This document shows positions 1-5,308 of a stretch of DNA of 6,260 bases, one piece after another. A program made the position numbers and the translations under genes. The stretch is taken from assembly GCA_938091985.1 (NCBI GenBank), contig CALKOE010000186.1, positions 1-6,260 of the forward strand. The letters are read 5' to 3'. This DNA is from an uncultured Acidimicrobiales bacterium. GTDB taxonomy: Bacteria > Actinomycetota > Acidimicrobiia > Acidimicrobiales > Aldehydirespiratoraceae. The notes under the pieces were generated by a model. The model saw only the letters and a list, made by a program, of their open reading frames with translations. It made no database searches and was not told where the DNA came from. The stretch's first letter is position 1, and every line of letters starts with the position of its first letter.

Positions 1-1
1 G

Positions 2-1816
2 ATGCTCGACAAGCTGCGTGAGCGGCGCAGCGAGATTCTCGATCAACACGACCTCGGCGGTGTCTTCGACGAGATCGCCGATGCGCTCCGCGACGTCGTG
101 GAGGAAGAACGCCAGGCGCTCAGCGACATGGTCGAGCAGGCCACCGAGACCGGTGACGAACGTCGCCAAGAGCTCGCGGGCGACTCGGCGACAACGAAGA
201 ACATGGAGCTCGACATGCTCCCGCCCGATCTCGCCGGCCAGGTGAAGGGCCTTCAGAACTACGAGTTCGAGAGTGCTGAGGCGCAGCAGAAGTTCGAAGA
301 ACTCATGGACCAGCTACGCGAGCAGCTGATGCAACAGCAGCTCGACCAGATGGCCGAGGGAGTCAACAACATGTCGCCGGAAGAGCTCCAGCGCATGAAA
401 GACATGATGGCCGAGCTCAACAACATGCTCGAGCAGCGCGCCAACGGCGACGAACCCGACTTCCAGAAGTTCATGGAGGACTACGGCGACTTCTTCCCGG
501 AGAACCCCCAGACACTCGACGAGCTTCTCGAAGTGATGGCGCAGCGCATGGCGCAGGCCCAGCAGATGATGAACTCGATGACGCCGGAGCAGCGTCAGCA
601 ACTTCAGGAGCTGAGCAACCAGCTCATGGAGGACATGGATCTCAACTTCCAGATGCAGCAGCTCGCCGACAATCTTCGCGAGCAGTTCCCGCAAATGGGT
701 TGGGGTCAGTCCCACGACTTCCAGGGCCAGGACCCGCTCGACATGTCGCAGGCGATGGACATGATGGGCGAGCTCGGCGACATCGACCAGCTCGACAACC
801 TTCTCCGTGGTGCCACGAATCCCGGTGCGCTGGCCGAGGTCGACATCGATCGTGCCCGCGACCTCTTGGGGGAGGAGTCTGCTGAGTCGTTGGAGCGGAT
901 GGCAGAGATCGCTCGGATGCTCGAAGAAGCCGGACTGATCGAGAACAAGGAAGGCCGCTACGAGCTGACCCCGCGGGCGATTCGCAAGATCGGCAACGGC
1001 GCGCTCGAGGAGATCTTCAAACACATGTCGGCCGACATGATGGGCAAGCACGAGCTCCACAAGGCCGGTCAGGGCCACGAACGGGAGTACGAGACCAAGG
1101 CCTACGAATACGGCGACCCGTTCAATCTCCACATCGAACAGACGCTCAGGAACTCGATCGCCCGGACCGGTGGCGGCACCCCGATCCAGCTCCACCCCGA
1201 CGACTTCGAGATCGAGCGCACCGAACAGCAGGTGCGCAGCGCCACCGTGCTGATGCTCGACATCTCGATGTCCATGGCCATGCGTGACAACTTCCTCCCT
1301 GCGAAGAAGGTCACCATGGCGCTGCACTCATTGATCTCGAGTCAGTACCCGCGCGACTTCCTCGGCATGGTGTCGTTCAGCGAAGTCGCTCGCGAGTTCA
1401 ACGCCGCAACGTTGCCCGAGCTCAGCTGGGACTACGTCTACGGCACCAACATGCAACACAGCTTCCAGATCGCCCGCAAGATGCTGGCGCGCGAGACGGG
1501 AACGAAGCAGATCATCATGATCACCGATGGTGAACCCACCGCCCACATCACGAAGTCGGGGCAGCCCTACTTCAACTACCCGCCTTCGCAGGAGACGGTC
1601 GATCTCACACTCGCCGAGGTCGCCAAGTGCACGCGAGAAGACATCCGAATCAACACGTTCGTGCTCGATGTCACGCACTATCTCCGAGACTTCGTCGAGC
1701 AGATTTCGCGGATGAACGGCGGGCGGGCCTTCTTCACCACCAACGAGAATCTCGGCGACTATCTGCTCTACGACTTTGTCGACCACAAGCGGTCGATGGT
1801 GCGAGGCAGGCGGTAG
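2..1816 (+). CDS. VWA-domain protein with Met/Gln-rich helical region, 5' end cut by window
   Basis: The frame is open to the left edge and 604 codons are visible. The first Met aligns, from memory of the family, with an internal segment (LRERRSEILDQHDLGGV) of longer actinobacterial VWA proteins, so the true start probably lies upstream. Residues 1-60 are charged helix. Residues about 95-258 are very rich in Met, Gln and Glu and likely form coiled coil. Residues 296-335 resemble a winged-helix piece (EEAGLIENKEGRYELTPRAI). The C-terminal VWA domain starts near 414 and keeps a full metal-ion-dependent adhesion site: D420-x-S422-x-S424, T482, and D509 in ITDGE. No signal peptide or membrane segment is visible, so it is probably cytoplasmic. 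Relatives often sit beside a MoxR or Mg-chelatase-like AAA ATPase and are thought to act with it as a remodelling pair. That partner would be upstream, outside the window. The exact role is unknown. Confidence 0.9.
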   Translation: MLDKLRERRSEILDQHDLGGVFDEIADALRDVVEEERQALSDMVEQATETGDERRQELAGDSATTKNMELDMLPPDLAGQVKGLQNYEFESAEAQQKFEELMDQLREQLMQQQLDQMAEGVNNMSPEELQRMKDMMAELNNMLEQRANGDEPDFQKFMEDYGDFFPENPQTLDELLEVMAQRMAQAQQMMNSMTPEQRQQLQELSNQLMEDMDLNFQMQQLADNLREQFPQMGWGQSHDFQGQDPLDMSQAMDMMGELGDIDQLDNLLRGATNPGALAEVDIDRARDLLGEESAESLERMAEIARMLEEAGLIENKEGRYELTPRAIRKIGNGALEEIFKHMSADMMGKHELHKAGQGHEREYETKAYEYGDPFNLHIEQTLRNSIARTGGGTPIQLHPDDFEIERTEQQVRSATVLMLDISMSMAMRDNFLPAKKVTMALHSLISSQYPRDFLGMVSFSEVAREFNAATLPELSWDYVYGTNMQHSFQIARKMLARETGTKQIIMITDGEPTAHITKSGQPYFNYPPSQETVDLTLAEVAKCTREDIRINTFVLDVTHYLRDFVEQISRMNGGRAFFTTNENLGDYLLYDFVDHKRSMVRGRR

Positions 1817-1871
1817 CGATCTGAGCGATTCCGGTGGTTACGGCGGAGCGGACAGGGCCGAGGATGAGGAT

Positions 1872-2057
1872 GTGACGCCCAGCGCCACGATGCTCGATGT
1901 GTTGACGGTCGGTGAGTCCACCGAGAGCAACGAGGGGATCGCCTGGGTCGACGAGACGCGGACGAACGTGGCTGAGGTGGACCGGGCGGCTGCCCTTCTG
2001 CGCCGAGCTCCGGACGCGTCGGACCATTCTCGACAGAGGGCGAAGACAATCGGGTGA
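1872..2057 (+). CDS. possible small ORF of unknown function (61 aa)
   Basis: A GTG at 1872 lies 7 bases after a GAGGA ribosome-site candidate (1860-1864). It opens a 61-codon frame in which 50 of 61 codons end in G or C, and 31 of the first 33 do, which is coding-like for this genome. The peptide is acidic in its first half (DVLTVGESTESNEGIAWVDE) and more basic at the end. I recognise no domain. It ends at TGA just where the GAF-like remnant begins in the same frame, so it may be the 5' part of the same decayed gene rather than a gene of its own. The last third has weaker codon bias. Treat it as tentative. Confidence 0.25.
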   Translation: MTPSATMLDVLTVGESTESNEGIAWVDETRTNVAEVDRAAALLRRAPDASDHSRQRAKTIG

Positions 2058-2499
2058 TCGTCGCCGCTCCAAGATCTACTCGACCTTGCTCGGGACGGGC
2101 TCGGCATCACCGCCGTCTCCACCCTCGTCCGCGAGGGCGACGAGTTCGTTTCTTGTGGCGACAACCGACTTCATCGGTAGTCAGCCGGTCAGCCTCGGCA
2201 GTCGGACCGATGGGAGTCTCGCCCAATGCCTCGAGATCACCAACGCCGGCTACATCGTGCGTGACGTGACGTCGTTCGACCGCCGCCCCGAGTCATTGCT
2301 CACGATCGGCCTCGCCCACACGTTGCGGATGGACGTGGTGGCCGAGGGGATCGAGGATGCGACGCAACTCAGCGAGCTGATCACCCTCGGGTGTGGCCGC
2401 GGGCAGGGGTTCCATCTGGCTCGCCCGGCGCCTGCCGACGACATCTCTTTGCTCCTGGCGAACAATGCCTCGACCCTCGGGGAGTCGGGGAGCGAGTGA
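2054..2499 (+). pseudogene. decayed GAF/EAL signalling protein remnant
   Basis: Two frames carry pieces of a cyclic-di-GMP signalling protein. In the frame beginning at 2058, codons from 2070 read QDLLDLARDGLGITAVSTLV, then REGDEFVSCGD, which looks like the opening of a GAF domain. That frame stops at TAG 2178-2180. In the other frame (stop TGA 2497-2499) GSLAQCLEITNAGYIVRDV resembles the next GAF segment. From about 2290, LAHTLRMDVVAEGIE, then LGCGRGQGFHLARPAPADD, matches the last 60 or so residues of an EAL domain (AEGVE and QG[YF]...RP motifs). The EAL signature itself, the rest of its barrel and any GGDEF domain are missing. This implies at least one frameshift plus a large internal deletion. 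The 195-codon frame open from 1912 is therefore not a real gene start: its first half is Arg/Pro/Ser-rich, as expected of an out-of-frame reading. Confidence 0.6.
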
Positions 2500-2517
2500 A
2501 AAACTCGCCTCACGGCC

Positions 2518-2551
2518 TTTACAAGCACGGAAACACAGTGCTGTAATTACA
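2518..2551 (+). promoter_or_regulatory. candidate whiB2 promoter with palindrome over the -10
   Basis: TTTACA (2518-2523) and TGTAAT (2542-2547) are spaced 18 bases apart and resemble a housekeeping -35/-10 pair. The -10 lies within a perfect 10-bp palindrome, TGTAATTACA (2542-2551), and next to a short ACAG-TG-CTGT repeat (2535-2544). A start site near 2554 would give a leader of about 58 bases. A repressor binding the palindrome would cover the -10. This is inferred from the sequence only. Confidence 0.4.
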
Positions 2552-2570
2552 CTCGTGGCAGCAGGCGGAG

Positions 2571-2589
2571 GGAATCCAAGCCGGATTCC
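2571..2589 (+). promoter_or_regulatory. perfect 7-bp hairpin in the whiB2 leader
   Basis: GGAATCC (2571-2577) and GGATTCC (2583-2589) are exact inverted repeats around a 5-base loop, ending 12 bases before the ribosome site GGAGG (2602-2606). The position would allow an effect on translation or message stability of whiB2, or the site may bind a protein in DNA form. No tract of T follows, so it is not a standard terminator. Confidence 0.4.
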
Positions 2590-2611
2590 ATCGAGCGCCA
2601 CGGAGGAACCC

Positions 2612-2905
2612 ATGGCCATGCATTCTGATATCGAAGCCGAAGAAAAGGCTTGGCAAGACTACGCAAACTGCCTGGGTGTCGATCCCGACCTGTTCTTCCC
2701 CGAGCGCGGCGCGTCCACCCGCGAGGCAAAAGAAGTGTGTCGAGGGTGTGTCGTTCGAGATGATTGCCTCGAATACGCCCTGCAGAACGGCGAAAAGTTC
2801 GGCATCTGGGGCGGCATGAGCGAGCGCGAACGGCGCCGTATTCGCCGTCAGCGAGCACTCGCTCGAGCTGCGGCAGCGGCGCAAGCCGACAGCGTCACCG
2901 CGTAG
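2612..2905 (+). CDS. whiB2: WhiB-family iron-sulfur regulator, WhiB2-like
   Basis: This is a 97-residue iron-sulfur transcription factor that acts with the primary sigma factor. WhiB2/WhmD/WhiB relatives control cell division and septation in mycobacteria and Streptomyces. The four cluster-binding cysteines are C20, C43, C46 and C52 (C-x22-C-x2-C-x5-C). They are followed by the FGIWGG turn (63-68) and a basic SERERRRIRR tail that binds DNA. The stretch FFPERGASTREAK between the first two cysteines is typical of WhiB2. The ATG at 2612 is chosen because GGAGG (2602-2606) precedes it by 5 bases. A second ATG two codons later is possible. The frame is open further upstream, but that part overlaps the decayed EAL gene. 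It has its own promoter candidate, and tatA follows after 63 bases. Confidence 0.93.
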   Translation: MAMHSDIEAEEKAWQDYANCLGVDPDLFFPERGASTREAKEVCRGCVVRDDCLEYALQNGEKFGIWGGMSERERRRIRRQRALARAAAAAQADSVTA

Positions 2906-2910
2906 TTCCC

Positions 2911-2924
2911 GGCGATTCTTCGCC
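2911..2924 (+). terminator. weak hairpin after whiB2
   Basis: GGCGA (2911-2915) and TCGCC (2920-2924) pair around TTCT, starting 6 bases after the whiB2 stop codon. The following bases are pyrimidine-rich (TGCCCTCTT) but not a true T tract. It could be a weak terminator or a 3'-end stabiliser. Confidence 0.3.
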
Positions 2925-2931
2925 TGCCCTC

Positions 2932-2961
2932 TTACGATGTTGGCCGTTGAGCGGCTACTCT
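2932..2961 (+). promoter_or_regulatory. candidate promoter of leaderless tatA
   Basis: TACTCT (2956-2961) fits the TANNNT form of actinobacterial -10 elements and ends 7 bases before the tatA ATG at 2969. A start site at or next to the A of ATG is therefore expected. TTACGA (2932-2937) sits 18 bases upstream as a poor -35. No Shine-Dalgarno sequence precedes the ATG, which agrees with a leaderless message. Confidence 0.45.
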
Positions 2962-2968
2962 CGGTGTC

Positions 2969-3142
2969 ATGGTTGCTTTCCTTCAGACAAACGAGTTGCT
3001 CATTGTCTTGGCCCTCGCGTTGCTGATCTTCGGGGGCGCCAAGCTTCCGAAGCTCGCTCGGTCGCTTGGGCAAGCCCAGAACGAGTTCAAGCAGGGACTT
3101 GCCGATAGCTCCGAGGACGACGAGTCCAAGACCACTAGCTGA
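2969..3142 (+). CDS. tatA: TatA-type twin-arginine translocase subunit (57 aa)
   Basis: This is a small membrane protein of the Tat pathway, which exports folded proteins with RR signal peptides. TatA oligomers form the export path together with TatC. The 57 residues show the full family pattern: a short outer N-terminus, one membrane helix (about 8-20, ELLIVLALALLIF), the F21-G22 hinge, then the amphipathic helix beginning KLPKLARSLGQAQNEFKQG, and an acidic tail (SSEDDES). The KLP..ARSLG form and short tail favour TatA over TatB. The length is at the short end for the family. No other start fits, because the membrane helix begins within 10 residues of this ATG. No Shine-Dalgarno is seen and translation is probably leaderless. 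The sigE-like gene follows within 50 bases and may be cotranscribed. Confidence 0.9.
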   Translation: MVAFLQTNELLIVLALALLIFGGAKLPKLARSLGQAQNEFKQGLADSSEDDESKTTS

Positions 3143-3145
3143 TAA

Positions 3146-3161
3146 CCGGTCAATTGACCGG
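3146..3161. promoter_or_regulatory. perfect 16-bp palindrome between tatA and sigE
   Basis: CCGGTCAATTGACCGG is exactly self-complementary, begins 4 bases after the tatA stop and covers the TTG at 3154 that could otherwise start the sigma factor gene. With no loop bases it suits a protein dimer site better than an RNA hairpin. No binding protein is suggested by the sequence itself. Confidence 0.5.
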
Positions 3162-3675
3162 GGCCGACCCGACCGATGCGGCGGGGACCGTGCCCACTTG
3201 GGAGGAGGTCGCGCGCGACCACTCCCGTTTCATGTATTCCGTCGCGTACCGACTCGCGGGGAACCATTCCGACGCTGAGGACGTTGTCCAGGAGTCGTTG
3301 CTCCGCGTCAGGCGGGGTCTCGTCAATTACACCCCTGGTTCTCTTCAAGGATGGCTTGCTCGAATCGTGACGAATGTGTTCCTCGACGAGACGCGGCGTC
3401 GCAAGCGACGACCGCAGACGGCGTTGCCCGACGATCCCGACCGGATCATTGCCGGTGGGCTCGGTGCCGACGAAGAACTCGCCATGCGATCGCTCCCGGA
3501 TCACATTCAAGATGCCCTCGCCGGCCTGCAAGACGAATATCGAATGGCCGTGGTGCTCTGTGACGTCGCGGGGATGAGCTACGGGGAGATCGCCGATCAG
3601 ACTGGCGTCCCGTTGGGCACCGTGCGCTCACGGGTGCACCGAGGCCGTATGCGGCTGCGGGAGGTGCTGTCGTGA
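3154..3675 (+). CDS. sigE: ECF sigma factor, SigE-like
   Basis: This is an extracytoplasmic-function sigma factor that directs RNA polymerase to stress promoters. Numbered from TTG 3154 (173 aa), sigma region 2 covers about 23-86 with DAEDVVQE at 40-47 and the -10-recognising GWLARIVTNVFLDETRRRKRR segment at 66-86 (given as separate motifs GWLARIVTN and DETRRRKRR). Region 4 covers about 116-170 with the helix-turn-helix MSYGEIADQTGVPLGTVRSR. The phrases YRLAGN, NYTPGS..GWL, VVLCD and GTVRSRVHRGR closely recall mycobacterial SigE. The start is uncertain: TTG 3154 has no ribosome site and lies inside a palindrome, while GTG 3190 gives a 161-residue protein starting MPTWEE, like a known internal SigE start (MPSWDE). 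The anti-sigma gene overlaps its stop by GTGA. Control is likely through that factor. Confidence 0.9.
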   Translation: MTGADPTDAAGTVPTWEEVARDHSRFMYSVAYRLAGNHSDAEDVVQESLLRVRRGLVNYTPGSLQGWLARIVTNVFLDETRRRKRRPQTALPDDPDRIIAGGLGADEELAMRSLPDHIQDALAGLQDEYRMAVVLCDVAGMSYGEIADQTGVPLGTVRSRVHRGRMRLREVLS

Positions 3676-4514
3676 ACGAGGAATGGCATTCGGCGTATCT
3701 CGATGGCGAGCTCAGCGCCCAGGAGCAGGTCGAATTCGAGCGTGCCCTCGAGGCTGATACCGATCTCGCTGCAGAGCACGAAGCAGTGGCACAGGTCCGC
3801 GCCATGTTGCGCGGTGAGGTCGTGGAGCCGCCGGCGGGCGCGATGGAGCGCGTGGTGGCCGCTGTGGCGGCCGCCGATTCTGACGTTGACGGCACCGCTC
3901 TGGAGAATCTCGCCCCGGTTGTCACGCTCGAGTCCCGTCGCCGTGTGCCGACGTTTGCCGCGGTGGCTGCTGCTCTCGTGATCATCGCCAGCGTCGTGGG
4001 TGGCCTGGGCGGCTCTACGAATCTTCCGGCGCTCGGCGAGTTCGTGGATCAACATCAGGCCGCGGCTGCTGTGCTGGAGGGTGCCCCGATGCCCGATGAC
4101 ATGGCCGACTTCGATCCGATGCCGATGGACGAGGCCACCACTGTCAGCCCGGCGATGCCGCCCGACTATTCGATGGAGCACGCGTTCGTCGACGGAGCCA
4201 CCATCCATCTGATGTATCGCACGAGCGCCGGCGAGCCGGTCTCGGTGTTTCGCCATGAGGGCGACGCCGATCTCGATGATCTCGGCGACGGCTCGTTTGT
4301 CCGCAGTGACGAGGCCGACATGTGGTCGGCGCCCATGGACGACACCTATGTGATCGTGGTCGACGGCACGGGATACGTGTGGGTAGTGGTCAGCGCTGAG
4401 CCCCACGACGACATGATGGGCGACCTGATGCACGATCTCCCGACCCGCTCACAATCGTTGGTGGAGCGGTTGAAGAGCGCGGCCGATGCCGTCGTGGAGC
4501 CGTTCCGGCTCTAA
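3672..4514 (+). CDS. membrane anti-sigma factor partner of SigE, cysteine-free
   Basis: This 280-residue protein is predicted to hold the adjacent sigma factor inactive at the membrane. The GTG start (3672-3674) overlaps the sigE stop by GTGA, a sign of coupled translation. Residues 1-48 form an anti-sigma-like helical head (EEWHSAYLDGELSAQEQ). There is one membrane segment at about 93-112 after R89-R91, then an outer domain to residue 280. The usual zinc motif HxxxCxxC is absent and the whole protein has no cysteine, so thiol-disulfide sensing is unlikely. The outer part has 12 Met among about 168 residues, clustered with Asp and His: M140, M144, M150, M152, M162, M168, and HDDMMGDLMHD at 245-255. 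Both this gene and the converging whiB end within 14 bases of each other. The inducing signal is unknown. Confidence 0.8.
   Translation: MNEEWHSAYLDGELSAQEQVEFERALEADTDLAAEHEAVAQVRAMLRGEVVEPPAGAMERVVAAVAAADSDVDGTALENLAPVVTLESRRRVPTFAAVAAALVIIASVVGGLGGSTNLPALGEFVDQHQAAAAVLEGAPMPDDMADFDPMPMDEATTVSPAMPPDYSMEHAFVDGATIHLMYRTSAGEPVSVFRHEGDADLDDLGDGSFVRSDEADMWSAPMDDTYVIVVDGTGYVWVVVSAEPHDDMMGDLMHDLPTRSQSLVERLKSAADAVVEPFRL
4495..4513. terminator. hairpin at the meeting point of anti-sigma and whiB genes
   Basis: GAGCCG (4497-4502) and CGGCTC (4506-4511) pair around TTC, extended by one G-T and one T-A pair. The hairpin overlaps the anti-sigma stop codon and lies just beyond the 3' end of the opposing whiB. 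No T tract follows on either strand. It may end transcription from both sides in the GC-rich manner of actinobacteria, or be only a coding coincidence. Confidence 0.35.
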
Positions 4515-4528
4515 GCGCTTGTTGGGCT

Positions 4529-4777
4529 CTAGCTGGCGATGGCGGTGATGGCGCCCTGGCGGCGGGCCTTCAAGATGCGGCGCCGCTGGCGTTCGCTCGT
4601 GCCGCCCCACACGCCGTGATCGATGCGGTTGCGCAGTGCGTATTCCAGGCAGCGCTCCTGGACGGGGCATCCGTCGCACACTCGACGTGCGACTTCGACG
4701 CCGACGCCGTCGGACGGAAAGAACGTGTCCGGCGGGTGGGTAGCGCAATTGCCTACTGCCATCCAACTGGTGTCCAT
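4529..4777 (-). CDS. WhiB-family iron-sulfur regulator (second copy, not WhiB2)
   Basis: This 82-residue protein has cluster cysteines C11, C34, C37 and C43 (C-x22-C-x2-C-x5-C), the GVWGG turn at 55-59 and a basic tail (TSERQRRRILKARR). It lacks the STREAK stretch of WhiB2 and has FFPSDGVGVEVARRVC instead, so it is a different subfamily. I cannot assign it to a numbered WhiB. The ATG at 4777 is preferred because AAGGAG (complement of 4787-4792) precedes it by 9 bases. The N-terminus before C11 is very short. It converges with the sigE operon, and its upstream region carries an ECF-type promoter candidate, which may tie it to SigE. As a WhiB protein it is expected to bind a 4Fe-4S cluster and act with a sigma factor region 4. 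Confidence 0.92.
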   Translation of the reverse strand: MDTSWMAVGNCATHPPDTFFPSDGVGVEVARRVCDGCPVQERCLEYALRNRIDHGVWGGTSERQRRRILKARRQGAITAIAS

Positions 4778-4798
4778 TAGGGGGGTCTCCTTGGGCTA

Positions 4799-4824
4799 TC
4801 TACCGAACGCCCGCTATCGGTAGA
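4799..4824. repeat. perfect 8-bp inverted repeat in the second whiB leader
   Basis: TCTACCGA (4799-4806) and TCGGTAGA (4817-4824) are exact inverted repeats with a 10-base spacer. They lie 22-47 bases upstream of the whiB start codon, just before its ribosome site. The layout suits a dimeric regulator or a leader hairpin. Confidence 0.5.
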
Positions 4825-4829
4825 GGTAG

Positions 4830-4856
4830 TACGCCCAGATCAAGGGGAAAGTTCCC
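4830..4856 (-). promoter_or_regulatory. candidate ECF (SigE-type) promoter for the second whiB
   Basis: On the minus strand GGGAAC (4856-4851), 17 bases, then CGTA (4833-4830) matches the general ECF pattern GGAAC-N16/17-CGTT with one mismatch. Transcription would start near 4820 and give a leader of about 45 bases. The GGGAAC is also half of a GGGAA-AG-TTCCC repeat (4845-4856). It is a pattern match only. Confidence 0.4.
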
Positions 4857-4900
4857 GTAAAGCTCTATTCGGCGGCCAAACACCACCCCTTGAAGTTGTG

Positions 4901-4919
4901 TGAGCACGCAACGTGCTCA
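4901..4919. repeat. perfect 8-bp inverted repeat in divergent intergenic region
   Basis: TGAGCACG (4901-4908) and CGTGCTCA (4912-4919) are exact inverted repeats around CAA. The repeat lies between the promoter candidates for the two divergent genes. It is not followed by a T tract on either strand, so an operator is more likely than a terminator. Confidence 0.5.
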
Positions 4920-4951
4920 AATCCCGAAATCAACCGGCCAGGCGCCGCCGA

Positions 4952-5007
4952 TACACTCTGGTGTCTGTTCACTCTCACCCGTGCTCTGTAGGCCAGAGCT
5001 GTAGGAG
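4952..5007 (+). promoter_or_regulatory. -10 candidate, leader hairpin and ribosome site before the 93-aa gene
   Basis: TACACT (4952-4957) fits a TANNNT -10 element. No good -35 is seen. GCTCTG (4983-4988) and CAGAGC (4994-4999) form a 6-bp hairpin with a 5-base loop, ending 3 bases before the ribosome site AGGAG (5003-5007). That site stands 6 bases before ATG 5014. CTGTAGG occurs twice, at 4986-4992 and 4999-5005, the second copy overlapping the ribosome site. Confidence 0.4.
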
Positions 5008-5013
5008 CCTGTC

Positions 5014-5295
5014 ATGACCGACACCGCAGATCTCGAGACCGATGAGCCGCCGATCGGTCAGGCCACCATTGTGTACCTCGGCCCGACCGCTCCCCACTGG
5101 GAGATCCGTGCGGTCTACGGCGAGCGTGACGTGATGGACGGCTTCCGCGACCGAGTCAACGCTCGGCTCCTGCTCCTCCCGCCCCACGACCCGCAGTTCC
5201 GTCGCAATCGTGAGCGGGTCAACCGAGACGGTGAGCGCGAGCGCATCGTCGTCGAGTGGGACCTCGGGTATCCGGAGGACGAAGCCGCATCGTGA
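5014..5295 (+). CDS. small conserved-looking protein of unknown function (93 aa)
   Basis: This is an acidic N-terminus followed by a compact domain: TIVYLGPTAPHWEIRAVYGE, then LLLLPPHDPQFRRNRERV, then a basic-to-acidic end (RDGERERIVVEWDLGYPEDE). It has no cysteine, signal peptide or membrane helix. AGGAG (5003-5007) lies 6 bases before the ATG, and third codon positions are strongly G/C, so the gene is very likely real. I recall similar short proteins next to ROK kinases in Acidimicrobiia but know no function or family name. The kinase gene follows after 13 bases and is probably in the same transcript. Confidence 0.8.
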   Translation: MTDTADLETDEPPIGQATIVYLGPTAPHWEIRAVYGERDVMDGFRDRVNARLLLLPPHDPQFRRNRERVNRDGERERIVVEWDLGYPEDEAAS

Positions 5296-5308
5296 GCGAG
5301 CCGACCTG

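Noticed and set aside
314..1327. Long open frame on the minus strand opposite the VWA gene
   Set aside because: It is His/Val/Leu-rich with no recognisable domain and lies fully opposite a well-supported gene. High-GC genes commonly leave such open antisense frames.
1912..2499. Intact 195-residue gene
   Set aside because: The first half is Arg/Pro/Ser-rich and out of frame with the GAF-like reading. Only its end resembles an EAL domain, so it fits a pseudogene better.
2393..2611. N-terminal extension of whiB2
   Set aside because: The frame is open, but it overlaps the EAL remnant, lacks WhiB similarity, and the ribosome site GGAGG points to ATG 2612.
3597..4433. 278-codon minus-strand frame opposite the anti-sigma gene
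   Set aside because: It is a His/Arg-rich translation with no domain and mirrors the codon bias of the plus-strand gene, which has clear context and coupling.
5210..5308. Longer ROK kinase starting at 5210
   Set aside because: This would overlap the 93-residue gene by about 85 bases, and the added Ser-rich residues are an out-of-frame reading of it.
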